DNA from: Dioszegia crocea
Lineage: Eukaryota; Basidiomycota; Tremellomycetes; Tremellales; Bulleribasidiaceae
Length of the DNA: 64,000 nucleotides
Assembly: GCA_001600615.1 (NCBI GenBank)
Contig: BCKK01000003.1
Span: 1,939,674-2,003,673, forward strand
Direction of reading: 5' to 3'
Shown here: positions 45,935-57,385 of the stretch, piece by piece
Layout: the number at the start of each line of letters is the position of its first letter
How positions within the stretch are numbered: the first letter of the stretch is position 1
Translations under genes and position numbers: made by a program
Notes under the pieces: model-generated
What the model saw: the letters and a program-made list of their open reading frames with translations, nothing else
Databases searched by the model: none
What the model was told of the DNA's origin: nothing

Positions 45935-47498
45935 CTAAGCCTGAGCAACAACGTTCCACGGTCCAGCATCGCTCACGCTGCACCCTCCAGCACAGTGACA
46001 GCTTCCTCCGAGATCAGCGGGCAGATGGGCAGGGTCGATATACTGCTGCAACTCCGTCTTGAACCCTCGGCCGAGGATGTGGATCTTGCGCACGGTGGCC
46101 TCATCCAGCCAAGGCTTGACGAGTGACCAGACGGTCGAGAAGAGGTAAGGGGCGTTGACGATGAACATGTGACCCATGGTCTCGGGCTGTATAGTTAGCT
46201 AGGTTCCAAATTGGGGTAATGAAGGTTGAGAAGTGTTTGAGGGTGGGATCCGTACATCTGGAATTGTCAGCTGGATTCTAAATCCAAGTTTGAAAATTGC
46301 GGAGTTACTCACAGTGGTTCTGTCCGATCGAGGAAGCAGCGGATACGTAGTCCTTGACTGAAGTGTCAGCGGATGTTTACAGTGAGGCTTTAAACTCGCA
46401 ACCATCCAGACAGTATGGCGTGACCCTTTCCGGATTGGCCTCCTTTTCGGGAGATCCAAGCTCGACCTCTCCGCAAAAGCACCATTTTTCATAGACAAGA
46501 TTCTCCACCTGCCCAGGCCATTTTTCCAGAGCCCAAATTCTCCGCCTCTCCCCAGACAGCATTCTCCAAATCCCAAATCCCCTGGCTATTCCAAACTCAC
46601 CCTTATAGAAAGTAGAAATACCGGCATTGTGCAGGTCCAAGATGGTGCAACTCGTCTCCACCAAGTGACCACTGGTCTCGCTACAAGCAGGTAGTCTGTC
46701 CCTGAAGAAGCGCTCGTACTGATCGACGAGGTGCTTGAGCTGACGCTCTTGTGTCGTCAACGCGTACAGCTTGTTGTAGTCGAGCTTGCCGAGTTGCTCA
46801 ATGTAGATGGGTCGACCCTCTTTGTCGGTTTTGTGGTAGAATTGGGGATAGTACTTGTCAACTTGGGGTCCCTCGTGGTAGTCATAGCCATTGCTGAGGA
46901 GTCAGCTCAGGTATCGCAAGAGGCATCGCGATGGTCAAGAATGAGACATGTGGCGAAGGAGGAATCAAAGTCTCAATACAACCTTTCCGTCTTCCGCCCA
47001 AGCCTCTTACCCAATCTCAATCTCCTCCATTTCACAAATCTCATATCCAGGAATCACATATCCATAACTCACGCAGCAATCTCATCCGCTCCAAACTCTT
47101 TCCTCCACTTCTCATTGTCCGCCCACATCAATTTCGCCTTGGGCACGTCAAACTTTCTCGCCCGGAGGAATCGGAGCAGCGTCTGGTCGTCAAATCGATC
47201 GTACTTGATACGAGCGGTAAGATCGGCATGATCGGCGGGGATTAGACCCTCAGCGAAGAGCTCTTCTCTGAATTGGGCCAGAGCAGCGGTCTGCGTCGCG
47301 TCTCTGATAAAGTTAGCTCGGGCACAAAGGAGGACGGGTGTGTAAATCGAGGGAGGCAGAAGTGTGGGATGATACAAGGGTTAAGTTAGAAACTTACAGA
47401 TGTCCGGGATGACCTGAGAGGATGTCTTTGGCGTGAGTCTGGGTAATCAGCACGTTCTTTCCTTGTCTACAAGGATTAGGCCGACGACGCACAGCCAT
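45935..47498 (-). CDS. SEC14: Sec14-like phosphatidylinositol/phosphatidylcholine transfer protein
   Basis: CRAL-TRIO lipid-transfer protein supporting Golgi secretion. Exons 47498-47398, 47303-47073, 46893-46601, 46357-46313, a 2-nt exon 46257-46256, and 46186-45935 sum to 924 nt, 307 aa, near yeast Sec14 (304). Conserved blocks are [74 protein letters not shown], and [20 protein letters not shown] then ADLGG. The tyrosine of NHYPETMG is split over three exons: T at the end of 46357-46313, AT in the microexon, then CCC in the last exon. Without the microexon the frame is lost. The first exon reads straight from ATG 47498 to GHPGHL; an internal short intron there cannot be excluded. Confidence 0.9.
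46256..46257 (-). other. Predicted 2-nt microexon of the SEC14-like gene
   Basis: Upstream intron 46312-46258 has donor GTGAGT and branch/acceptor GCTGACAATTCCAG. Downstream intron 46255-46187 has donor GTACGG and branch/acceptor GCTAACTATACAG. The dinucleotide AT between them completes a TAT codon and keeps the conserved YPETMG reading. Confidence 0.75.
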
Positions 47499-49985
47499 TT
47501 TGCCTAATTTGCTCCTGCGGGATTCCTTTTTTGGGATTTCGGTTGGAATTATTCGGGTCGATTGAGTGCTGATCGACTAGATGTAGTCGGCTCAAGCGCT
47601 GTAGTACAGATAATATATGCGTATGGAGGGTAGATGTATGATAGATTCAGGCCAAAACACACCAAAACACGCCAGAAACACCGCCAGAGTGGTGACGTAT
47701 ATTTGGTTCCGCTATTAGTGGCGCCAGTAGAGGCGGCGGCCGAGGGTGGCGAGGTGTCTTATGTTGGTACTGTGAGCTTGAGCAGCTGGCACAGACGCAT
47801 AGAGACTGTCCATGGGTCGTCTATCTTAGTAGCTGACCTGATCCTAAGGCATATCAGATGGCTTTAGGGCTAGGTATGATGAACACCGGCACTGCTGCAG
47901 GCCAACATGTTGAACCGCGTTCTACTCCTTGCTTTTCTGGCGCGGCGGTCTCATTGTAATCGCGCCCCTTCCCTTTTGGCTGGTGGACTGTCAACCACTA
48001 AGGAAACAGGAACATAAGGTAGAAAGTACTGCGTTCAGTCAGAAGGCGGGCAGAGCTGAGATCCCGGAAAAGCTGACACCTGCTACTGACGCCAACGCAA
48101 GAAAGCTCCCAGGCCTGAAATCGGATAATTGCGATAGCTAGGCAGGCGCTACATACGGGAAGGTAAGGGTCGATGAGAAAACTGATGCTTGGAGTTCAGC
48201 TGAAGAAGAAGCTACAGATGTGAAAATTGTGAAGTGAAACAAGGCGTTTGGTTTATTTAGATACACTGCTCTATAGTTTACCACCTTCATGAATCATGAC
48301 ATCAGTCAGTCATCCAGGATGCCGCTGAAGAACATTGTCGAGGCACTCAGCTATGACAACAGTACCGGTATGCATACTATAGTCACATCCGCCGTTTACA
48401 GTGGAGGTTAGCGCTCCGTAAACTACCCGATCAATGTAACGCAAGACTGCAAGTTGCTGCCTGAAAACATTAGTCAGATTCTGTCAAACTTCGTTCCCTC
48501 TGGTCAATCAAACATGTCCCGTCTGACATCGTACTGTGAGTGCGAGCACATCGTATAGTGGCATACATCAGACTGCTTGGCACTGACCAAAGGAGCAGAC
48601 GGAGGAATCAGAAACTCCGCGCTACTGCATAGTGCACATTCATCGGCAATCAGTCTGCGGATTGGAGAGCTCCTGCGTTCACGAAGTTATGACTAATGCA
48701 CCCCTTTCACTCAGAGCATGGTGCTTCTTTGTCGCGTACTCACGATGAAGCGCTGAGGTGGATTGGTGTTGGTGTAGCTGATTCAAGCTGGAGATAATCA
48801 GCTGCAAAGCGGCGGCAAAGAACGAAGAAATAGCAATGTCCAGTCCAAGGCTCGTAGCCCAACTATGTTAGTGATCGTTGAACTCAGCAGATACCTTGAT
48901 GGGCTGTTATGCAAGAGAAGAGACACATGAGTTGCAACCCTGCACAATCGCCGGCGAAGAGAAAATCTTTAAGCCTTGCCAATCGTATACAGACGGCTGA
49001 TTGCGGTCTCCAGCATCAATCAATGCGTGTCGACTTGATATGATCGGAGGTGAAGTGAGATCATGGGGATCTCTACTCAGCACTGAGCACATATTGGAAA
49101 CTCCGGGCAATGTGGCATGATGTCAAAACAGATGGTCCGCTTGAGGCGGTTGGACGGTGGACTGCACGCGTTGGCAGCTCTGAAACGCTCCTAGGCCATG
49201 TTTGATCAACCGACAGACCTGGGTGGTCTTGACCTTAATGAGACTTATCGCGGTGAAAGTTCCATAATGAGAGTTATCGAGGTGAGAATTTCAGAGGTCG
49301 GTATCTCGCGTGCGTACTTGATGTCGGCTAAGGCAGAGGATCTGTGGCTGTAGACATCAGTGTCCAAGATCATGGATTCGCTCATATGATCAGTCCTCCT
49401 GGAACACGTCAGGATCTGACCTAAGCCTATATCAGTCGATGGTACTTATGACTCGTCAATGTCCAGCAGATTCGAAAAGGTCAGTGATTATCAGGATGTA
49501 TTCCGAGTGACTAGAGTGTAAGTCCAGAGGAAACTTGGTGACAACTGCCATAGCTCAGAGCCCTTCCGTCCTACCATGAGCGTTGCCTCAAGCCGGCGAG
49601 ATCGGGGATGATTTGATCAACGACAACTGACCGCACAATGCCATCTATCAAGCATAGCAACTATTGAGAGGATAGCAATGCTCAAAGTTCCAACTCACCT
49701 GGAGTTAATCTCGAGGTATGCAGCCCATATGTTTTGTGTACGTCAGGCTGCTTAGTCATGAATGTGTTGCCGGTTACTTGGCCTCCGCCTCAACCGGTCC
49801 CTACTGCCTCATCTCATTCCTCCATCTACACATCTATACTTGACCCTTCATATCAACCCTCTCCTAGAACACAGTCAAGCTGTACCCAAAGGGCGAAAGA
49901 AGCAATCCTGTCTCTCCCTAAATTAGTAGGCTTTTTACCCCTCACAATCCGCCTCGTTCCCTCGCCCCTCCCGCGTCTTCCAAAC
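47499..49985. other. 2.5-kb gene-poor region
   Basis: No protein gene supported on either strand: open frames are short and unlinked by plausible splice sites. The last 200 bases before 49986 are C/T-rich, as expected for the Fox2 leader. No tRNA or other RNA recognised by eye. Confidence 0.45.
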
Positions 49986-52900
49986 ATGTCGGCCAGCAAC
50001 CAACAGCTCGACTTCAAGGACCTGGTGACTGTTGTCACTGGAGCTGGTAGTGGTATCGGTAGAACGTGAGTCGTCAGTCATATTCAAATCTGACTGGCCA
50101 GCTATTCGCGCTTCTTTGCCGAACGCGGCGCAAAAGTCGTCGTCAACGATGTGTCTGTCGAGGCCGCTCAGAAGGTCGTCGATGAAATCAACAAGGGTGA
50201 GCTATCAGATGCTCAGTGAGGAGATGCCAAGCTGACTGTATTAGCCGGTGGAAAAGCTGCGGTCGCTGCAGGATCCGTCGCGGAAGGCCAGAAGATTATT
50301 GACCAAGCGGTTAAAACTTTCGGTACCGTCCATGTCTTGATCAACAACGCTGGTATCCTCCGTAAGTTCCCTCACTGCCCATATCAGACGATCTGGACCA
50401 AGCTCATTGTCTCAGGAGACAAATCATTCAAGAACATGTCGGACCAGGACATGGACCTCGTCACTCTCGTACACCTCAAGGGAGCTTACAGCTGCACCCG
50501 AGCTTGCTGGCCGATTTTCAGGAAGCAACAGGTAAGCTTTGATCTACAAGACCTCCGACAGAGCATAGGCTGACCCCGCAGTTCGGTCGTGTCATCAACA
50601 CTGCCTCTGCTGCTGGTTTGTACGGCAACATGGGCCAGGCAAACTACTCTGCCGCCAAAAGTAAGTCTATCTCGCCACTTCTCACCTTGGACTCTGCTGA
50701 CTATCCTTAGTGGGTCTTGTTGGTCTTACCCGAACCCTCGCTCGCGAGGGAGCCAAGCACAACATCAAAGTCAACGTGATTGTACCTGTAAGTTCAGATT
50801 TTGAGTCCGCTCGATGGCAAAGACAAAGCTGTCGAAATTTTTGTCGATGGCAAAGACAGAGCTGATCTCTAGATCGCCGCGTCGGCAATGACAGCCACGA
50901 TCATGCCAGAAGAGATGCTCAAGGGCTTGAAGCCTGAGTTTATCGCGCCTCTGGTCGGTGTCCTTACCGCCAAAAACGTAATTCAACTCAACTCAAACTG
51001 ATTCACACCAATACTGACCATACAGGGACCCGATGTCAATGGGCGTATCTTTGAGTTGGGCGGTGGATTTGTGTCTGAGGTCAGATATGAGCGATCCAAG
51101 GGTGAGTCTAGATTCAATAATGTGTATTTGACTTTGGCTGACCGCTCAGGCGCCGTCTGGAAGATCGATGACTCGTTCACACCCTCTGCCGTCGCTGCCA
51201 AGTGGGACCAAGTCGCGAGCTTTGAGAACGCCGAGCACCCCATCAACTCGGAGGATGTCGATATGCACGTAAGCTACCCCGTCTCTCCAGATACGACACC
51301 AGCTGACAGCACAGGGCCTGCTCAAGAAGTCCATGGCTAGCGAGCCTTCCAAACAAGCTTCACCCGCCGTCGAGTTCAAGGGCCAGGTCGTCATCATCAC
51401 TGGCGCCGGAGCTGGTCTGGGTCGAATCTACGCCCTGATGTTTGCCAAGCTCGGCGCAAATGTTGTCATCAACGACGTGAGCAAGGAGGGAGCTGAGTCT
51501 GTTGTTGCAGAGTGCAAGAAGCGTAAGTTGTCTTGCTTCTCTCTCCCCGATCTCCACGCTGACGTTGTCAGTCGGCGTTGAAGCGGTATCAGCAGTCTGC
51601 TCAGCTGAGGACGGAGATGCCATTGTTAAGGCTGCTCTTGACAAATTCGGCACTGTCCACGTTCTAGTAGCCAATGCTGGTCTACTTAGGGACAAGAGCT
51701 TTATGGGTATGGATGAGGGGATGTGGGATTTGGTCATTGCTGTCCATCTTCGCGGGACATACAAGTGCGCCAAAGCTGTTTGGCCTGTTTTCCAAAAGCA
51801 GAAGTATGGTAGGATTATCACTACTGCCTCACCTAACGGCCTTTGTAAGTTGAACATCTCTTGCTCTGTAGTTGAGCCGACGTTTCAGATGGCACGATCG
51901 GCCAGGCCAACTACTCTACCGCCAAAGCCGCCATCATGGGTCTCACCCGAACCCTGGCCATCGAGGGCGCCAAATCCAACATCAACGTCAACTGCATCGC
52001 TCCTCGTGCAGGCACCGCTATGACAGCTACCGTGTGGAGCCAGCAAGTCTGCCACTACCATCGCAGAGACATAGCTGACAATCCAGGGACATGCTCGACG
52101 CCATGAAGCCAGACTTTGTCGCGCCATTCGTCGGCTACCTCGCATCGAAGCAGTGTAGCGATTCTGGCACGGTCCATGAGGTGTTTGGCGGATACGCTGC
52201 TAAGATGAGGTGGCAGAGAACCTACGGGTTAGTTTGTACTTCAATTCATACATGTCATCAAGCTAACACCTCAGCGCTGTCTTCCCCAATGACCGAGAAC
52301 TTAAACCTGAAGCCATCATGGCTCGATGGAAGGATGTCACTACTTTTGGTAAGCTATCTAAGCTCAAGCGTTTAAATATCGCTGATTCCCAGACGAACGA
52401 GCAACCAATCCTTCTTCCGGCCATGAAGCACTCGAGCAAATCATCGGCAACATGCAGAATGTCAGCTCTGGCGGCGACTCCAGCTCAGACAATTATGTAG
52501 ATGCCGAAGACACACCTGAGATCAAGGAGGCAAAGAAGAACATGCCCCAGCCTACCGAAGACTTTGTTTATACCGAGCGGGATGTCTTGTTGTATAATTT
52601 GGGCATTGGGGCGAAGGCGTCGGATCTCAAGTGGGTCTATGAGAATGCGGATGGGTTCCAGGTAAGCTTAAGCTTGGGGTTATAGACTTGGAGTCCAAGT
52701 TGACAGATCAGGCCCTACCAACCTTCGGGGTGATCCCTCAATTCGGCTCTTCCTCCGGCCTCAGCTTCGACTCAATTGTACCCAACTTCAACCCTGCCAA
52801 GCTCCTTCACGGCGAGCAATACCTTCAGCTGAAGAAGACCATCCCTACTTCGGGCACGTTAGTTAATACAGTCAAGCTTCGGGAGGTGCTTGATAAGGGC

Positions 52901-53582
52901 AAGACTGCAATGGTCACTGTCCAGGTCACTACCAAAGAGAAGAGCAGCGGGGATGTGGTGTGTATCAACGAAAGCACTGTAGTTCTGAGGGGTTGTGGAG
53001 GGTTCGGAGGCAAGAAGAATGGCGCTGGTGAGTTGAACTTCTTCGGATGATCCAGTTGTGTAATTGCTAAGACTTCAGACCGAGGCAACGCCACTGCTCT
53101 CAATGAGCCACCCAAGCGCAAGCCCGACGCGGTCGTCGAGGAGAAGACAACCCTTGAGCAGGCGGCTCTCTATCGTCTCTCAGGAGACTATAATCCTTTA
53201 CACCTTGATCCTGAGTTCTCCAGCATGGGGGGGTTCGAAAGGCCAAGTAAGTGTTCGTCTGGAGAAATTGGATTAAGGCTGACATTTTCAGTTTTGCACG
53301 GTCTTTGCTCTATGGGTATTGCCGGCAAGCACGTCCTACAAACCTACGGTGCCTACGCGGACATCAAGGTCAGGTTCGCTGGCGTTGTTATCCCTGGTCA
53401 AACCATCGTTACCGAGATGTGGAAGGAGAGAAACAAGGTCATCTTTGGTGAGTATTTTTGAAACAGTGAAGCAGGGCGAGGCTGACTTTGCAGCTGCGAA
53501 AGTCAAAGAGACCGGCAAGCCGGCAATCAGCAATGCCGCAGTGACCCTGGGGAAAGGGGGAGAGGTGAAGGCGAAGCTTTGA
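49986..53582 (+). CDS. FOX2: Peroxisomal multifunctional beta-oxidation enzyme (Fox2/MFE-2)
   Basis: Carries out the hydratase and 3-hydroxyacyl-CoA dehydrogenase steps of peroxisomal beta-oxidation. Nineteen exons sum to 2703 nt, 900 aa, the usual Fox2 length. Two short-chain dehydrogenase domains come first. Domain 1 has [24 protein letters not shown] and NYSAAK, domain 2 [24 protein letters not shown] and NYSTAK. A hotdog 2-enoyl-CoA hydratase-2 domain follows, with the catalytic motif [20 protein letters not shown], then LHGLCSMG. The protein ends KAKL, so AKL is a peroxisomal type 1 targeting signal. The exon 12 to 13 junction (donor GTGGAG at 52034) is non-standard but keeps [10 protein letters not shown] in frame. 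Intron 6 contains a duplicated GATGGCAAAGACA segment. Confidence 0.97.
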
Positions 53583-54156
53583 GCGCGAAATGAGTTCTAA
53601 ACAAGGGTCAACAGTTACAGGCGGATAGCTTTGGAGAAGACTGTATAGGGTGGTGAGCTCAGAACCAAGAAGATTTGTATTTTATGAACTCAAGTGATCG
53701 TTTGCCGCCGGTCTGATTGATGGTGATATCGCTGCGACTGCTTCCCTAATTTGGATCAATGCTCCTGAAGTAAATCAAGATACATGTACATCTAACAACG
53801 CTCAGATCTAGTAATACCAAACAAACGGCAATGATACAGCATCCATACTATGTTTCGTCAGACAAGTACACCTATTCCTAAACCCTAGCTCGCAAGACCC
53901 TCCATGACCACAGCTGGGCAAGAACAGGCACGACTGCTGCATCCGCATTTTACTTGAATCCCCCCACTTCCATCTCAACGTCCAGCTCCTTCTTGGTGGC
54001 ATCAGGGACAAGTCGTCGGCGAAGGTGTGCTTTCTGATAGCGCGAGTGTATTGAGATTAGGCGAAACGTCCGAATGACGTGATGTGCCGTTATGTCGTCA
54101 CTGCTACATACGTACAAAGTGGCGACATGTAGCTTAATAGATAGCCTCACAATTNG
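53583..54156. other. 3' flank of FOX2, possible relic frame
   Basis: On the minus strand 54150-53950 is an open stretch ending RRRLVPDATKKELDVEMEVG then GFK and a stop. It reads like the tail of a protein, but no start or family is visible; it may be a truncated relic cut by the adjacent minisatellite. Confidence 0.3.
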
Positions 54157-54286
54157 GCTACATAAGCTACATAGGCTACATAGCTTATGCTACGTAGGCT
54201 ACGCAGGCTACATAGNCTACATAGCTTATGCTACGTAGCCGCATAGCTTAGGCTACANAGGCTACATAGGCTACATAGGCTACATN
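54157..54286. repeat. GGCTACATA minisatellite with ambiguous bases
   Basis: About 130 bases made of variants of a 9-bp unit GGCTACATA, with interspersed GCTTATGCTACGTA forms and N calls at 54157, 54216, 54258 and 54286. The Ns suggest collapsed or polymorphic copies. Confidence 0.9.
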
Positions 54287-54302
54287 AGTGAAGACATAGT
54301 AG

Positions 54303-54554
54303 CTAGTAGACAGATAGTCGAGTAGCCAGACTAGACAGCCCCGTACATATATAAGGGAGACACTCGAGACCAATGTATCCCCCGTACTGCTCTTGATAAT
54401 CTACCTTCACCCTAAGAACTTCAACTTTCAACAGAGTGGAGAACTCCTCGGCGTACAAATAGTCGAGCTGCTCCAAGCTGAATCCTCTGATGTAGGGAAC
54501 GAAGAAGAAGGTCCAAATGATGGTGAAGACGGAGAAAGCGCCCAAGGTGACTTT
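54303..54554 (-). pseudogene. C-terminal fragment of an MFS sugar transporter
   Basis: After a probable acceptor (TACATAG) at 54555 the minus strand reads KVTLGAFSVFTIIWTFFFVP then YIRGFSLEQLDYLYAEEFS. That is the last helix and the PETKGRSLEELD-like tail of sugar porters, here with PYIRGFSLEQLD. No transporter sequence precedes it: the upstream neighbour is a broken retroelement. It is therefore a relic rather than a gene. Confidence 0.65.
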
Positions 54555-54680
54555 CTATGTACAGTTTGTTGTTGTTCACTTCGGCCGTGGGTTGATTCGC
54601 TTTGTTTACTGTCAACTGCCGTTCCCAGTCCTCGCCACACACCGCACTGAGCAGCTATCGACACACATCTACGGGTTCGT

Positions 54681-55061
54681 ACTGTCTCCGTCTCCATCAA
54701 ACCACCGGCAGAGAACACCAGTGGAGAGAATCTGCCGACACTCCCTGCCACGTTCTTCACCGTCTCCCTGTGCACCCCGTTGAGGCAACGCTGTAATTGG
54801 CCGGCGACCAGCGTTTTATCCCAAGGGTTAGTGTCCGCTGCTGGAGCGTCCGTCAAGCCCGGCCTCGCATTCGCAAGCGAGCTGTGTACCTTGTCACCGA
54901 GGATGGAGTAGACCTTGACATCATGCTCAGTGGCAGCATTGCCAAGGTCCTTCGATCCGATGACCCGTAGGTCGTTTTTAGGGTGATTGAGTTGCATGTA
55001 TATGAGCTATAAGATATTTGTTGTCGTCATAAAACAAGCAGCTCTGACCTCTGTTCATTCT
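54681..55061 (-). mobile_element. Broken copy of a non-LTR retroelement (RLE class) with a foreign 3'-end join
   Basis: Minus-strand ORF segment with DLRVIGSKDLGNAATEHD, VKVYSILGDKVHSS, PWDKTL, LNGVHRETVKNVAG, and FSPLVFSAGGL, closely similar to the ORF at 63135-63995. It starts abruptly at the DLRV motif (5'-truncated) and breaks off near 54681 before the element's normal end. Just upstream in element orientation, 54983-55061 resembles the 3' end of the copy at 63.06 kb (shared GTTGCATGTATAT), and the two parts meet at TTAGGG (54978-54983). Confidence 0.7.
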
Positions 55062-55779
55062 TTCACCACTCTGATGCTTTATCCATGCAACTCGGTCGAC
55101 CCCGAAGCCACAGGAGAGAAGTGGTGAGATCTGGCGATTGGACCCAATCGTTCCTTACAAAGACACTCTGGATCCGGGGGTGAAGATTGAGGCGGGTGAT
55201 GGTTTATCCGATGTCAGTCCCAAAGCCCAACGAAAGGCACATGGCTAGCTGTTGAAAGGAAGCACCGCGACTTTGTAGGGGGAGTCAGAACGGTGATCCC
55301 TTGATCAGTAATTGAAACAGGGCTGCTTAGCAATTTGATTTCGACCCTAAAAAACATGACCGCGTCAAGGTCACAGAGTTGCATGGGAAGACAGATCTGT
55401 ACGCCTCGTTGGGGTAGGAGAGGCCGCGGAAAGTATAACAGAAGAGTATTTCATACCGCAGCTAGGTGCAACAAATCTCCCTGTCACAGTCCGATCCGCA
55501 CCTCAGCTTTGCAGGCTGCACGTCGAGATAAGTCGGTCATGGGAATCGGTATGCCGGGCTGGTGGCTGCTGGTGGTCGTTGCCGCCAGTAGATGAGAGAC
55601 TGGGCCGCCTTTCAACTCCGGCTGAATGACAGCGATGGGTATGTCCCACAGATGCAGGCACTACGATTCAGATCCATATAACGCGAGAACTTACCTGTCG
55701 GATTCTGGCACTAAGTTCCGAAAACCCTGAGATCGAAGCATCGTCAACCCGTTATGTTGAAAACGGGCTATCCGAGGAC
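55062..55779. other. Spacer with a possible exon relic
   Basis: On the plus strand a stretch after GGCTGCTTAG (55321-55330) reads QFDFDPKKHDRVKVTELHGK then TDLYASLG and stop, and 55140-55245 is open with IVPYKDTLDPGVKIEAGDG. These look coding-like but belong to no family I recognise. Confidence 0.3.
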
Positions 55780-56799
55780 TCACGCAGTGTGCATCGTCAT
55801 CGTGACCTTGGACTGAGCTGTGTGTATCAATTCTGCTTCGAGAACAACTTGAAGGATTTTACAGAGGTTCCATACGTGCAGCTCGTGCATCATATCCTTG
55901 CCTGTGATTCTCTCCACGTCCTCTTTGACATCAGCGATATCGACGCCCTCCGGCGCGCTATCCAGGAGATATCGCCCGGAGCGCAGAACCAACGGATAAG
56001 ATGTCCCGATGACCATGAACCCAACAAATACCGCAGCGATGGGGTCGGCGTAGGTGAAGCCTGTGGCGTGCGTAAAAGATACCGGCGGAAAAGACTATGG
56101 GCAGCAGAGGCGGTGCTGATGCACTTACTGACTGCAATGCTATTTAGAGCGTCTCTAGGGATGTGAATGAAAATTCCAAGTATGTTAAGATCGTGCCCGT
56201 GTCCCTTGGTTCCTACCCTGCTATGGGCGTGGCCTAAGTGGTCTTCGGTAGAGTGGGATGCCTCTTCTCCAGCTGTCCCGGATGGTCCATGCTCGTGCCC
56301 CCCATGACCATGTCGTACAGCATAAGCGGGATGGGACGTGGTAGGACAAGACATACCACCCATAATAAGGATCATGAGGACATTAGATCATGCATTAGAT
56401 CCCATACCCGCCGCTCCAATAGCCATAATCAACATCGGCTCGAGGATCCCGCTAGGTTCCAAAAATCTCTCAATTGACTGAAGGATTGTAGACACTCCGC
56501 GAGCGCCATGAGGAACGCTAACAGTCAGCAAGGAAAACGGATAACTTACATCCGTTGAAGAATCGTCCCACGAGAGACGCTTTCTGATACCCAAAGCTAT
56601 ACTTTCCGGGCGACACGCGATCCATGCGCCCCATTTTGACAGCGACACAAGCTACGATATAGCCTATCAGGTCGGAAGACATGTGAAACGCATCTGCGAT
56701 AAGGGCGAGAGAGCGATTTCGGAATCCGATGGCCAGTTCGCCAATGAGAAATGCGGAGGCAATGGCGATAACCGAGAGAATACGCTGTTCCTTGTTCAT
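55780..56799 (-). pseudogene. Decayed cation-diffusion-facilitator (zinc transporter, Zrc1/Cot1-like)
   Basis: Zinc transporter remnant. The 5' part is intact: MNKEQRILSVIAIASAFLIG, DAFHMSSDLIGY (helix with the HxxxD zinc site), VSPGKYSFGYQKA. After the FFNG intron, FLMALAEC is in one frame and ILQSIERFLEP in another: a 1-nt shift near 56485-56500. A 12-bp duplication (CATTAGATCATG unit, 56381-56402) then brings an in-frame TGA at 56388-56390. Further on, a His-rich loop (RHGHGGHEHG), LGIFIHIPRDALNSIA, YADPIAAVF and MHELHVWNLC persist. The helix normally between DALNS and YADP is not recoverable. Start at 56799, or an earlier exon, is uncertain. Confidence 0.8.
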
Positions 56800-57385
56800 C
56801 CTGCGGAGAATGGGCCATGACTTGGGGTTCCAGTGGGAGGTTATCTTGAGTGGGAGGAAATGTTGTGGTGGTTAATTGAGGCTCGAGAGGGCATTCCCGG
56901 TATATATGATCTTTTGGACACGGTGCATCACGTCACAGGCATCTGTGGCTAAAACTGCGCAGAGGAAAATGGACCGCAAAAAAGCCTCATTGCTCAGCGT
57001 GCATTTTAGTAGCATCTTCCCGATGGATACTCAGAGCTGCACCTACAATTAAGACCAACAACGCTTCCCTCTCGTGCCATATTAGAGTTATGTGGGTATT
57101 AGATCGCATTTAAACTGTACGAGTCAGTAGAGGCATTACTCTGACAAGCCAGGTATCAGAAGTGCGTACCGAGACCGAGCTTATCACCTTCTCTTCAATT
57201 GACCGAAGCCTAGAACACCGTAGAAGCGTCTGGTCGAGGATGTCATACTGTGAGGGAGACTATAGACATTAGCGGAGGTGGTGAGGATTAGTAAAGCGGC
57301 TAATCAACCTACTCGGGTTGGAGTGTGCAAGCGAAATGGATATGGTAGACGAGCTGAATGCCTGCTCCGGTCGCTCCAGCACCTA
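56800..57385. other. Intergenic
   Basis: Upstream side of the decayed transporter and 3' side of the Myb gene; no gene seen. Confidence 0.5.

Noticed and set aside
47641..47690. CACACCAAAACACGCC-type repeats as a possible CRISPR or telomere array
   Set aside because: Only a few imperfect units with no regular spacers; CRISPR arrays are not expected in a nuclear fungal genome.
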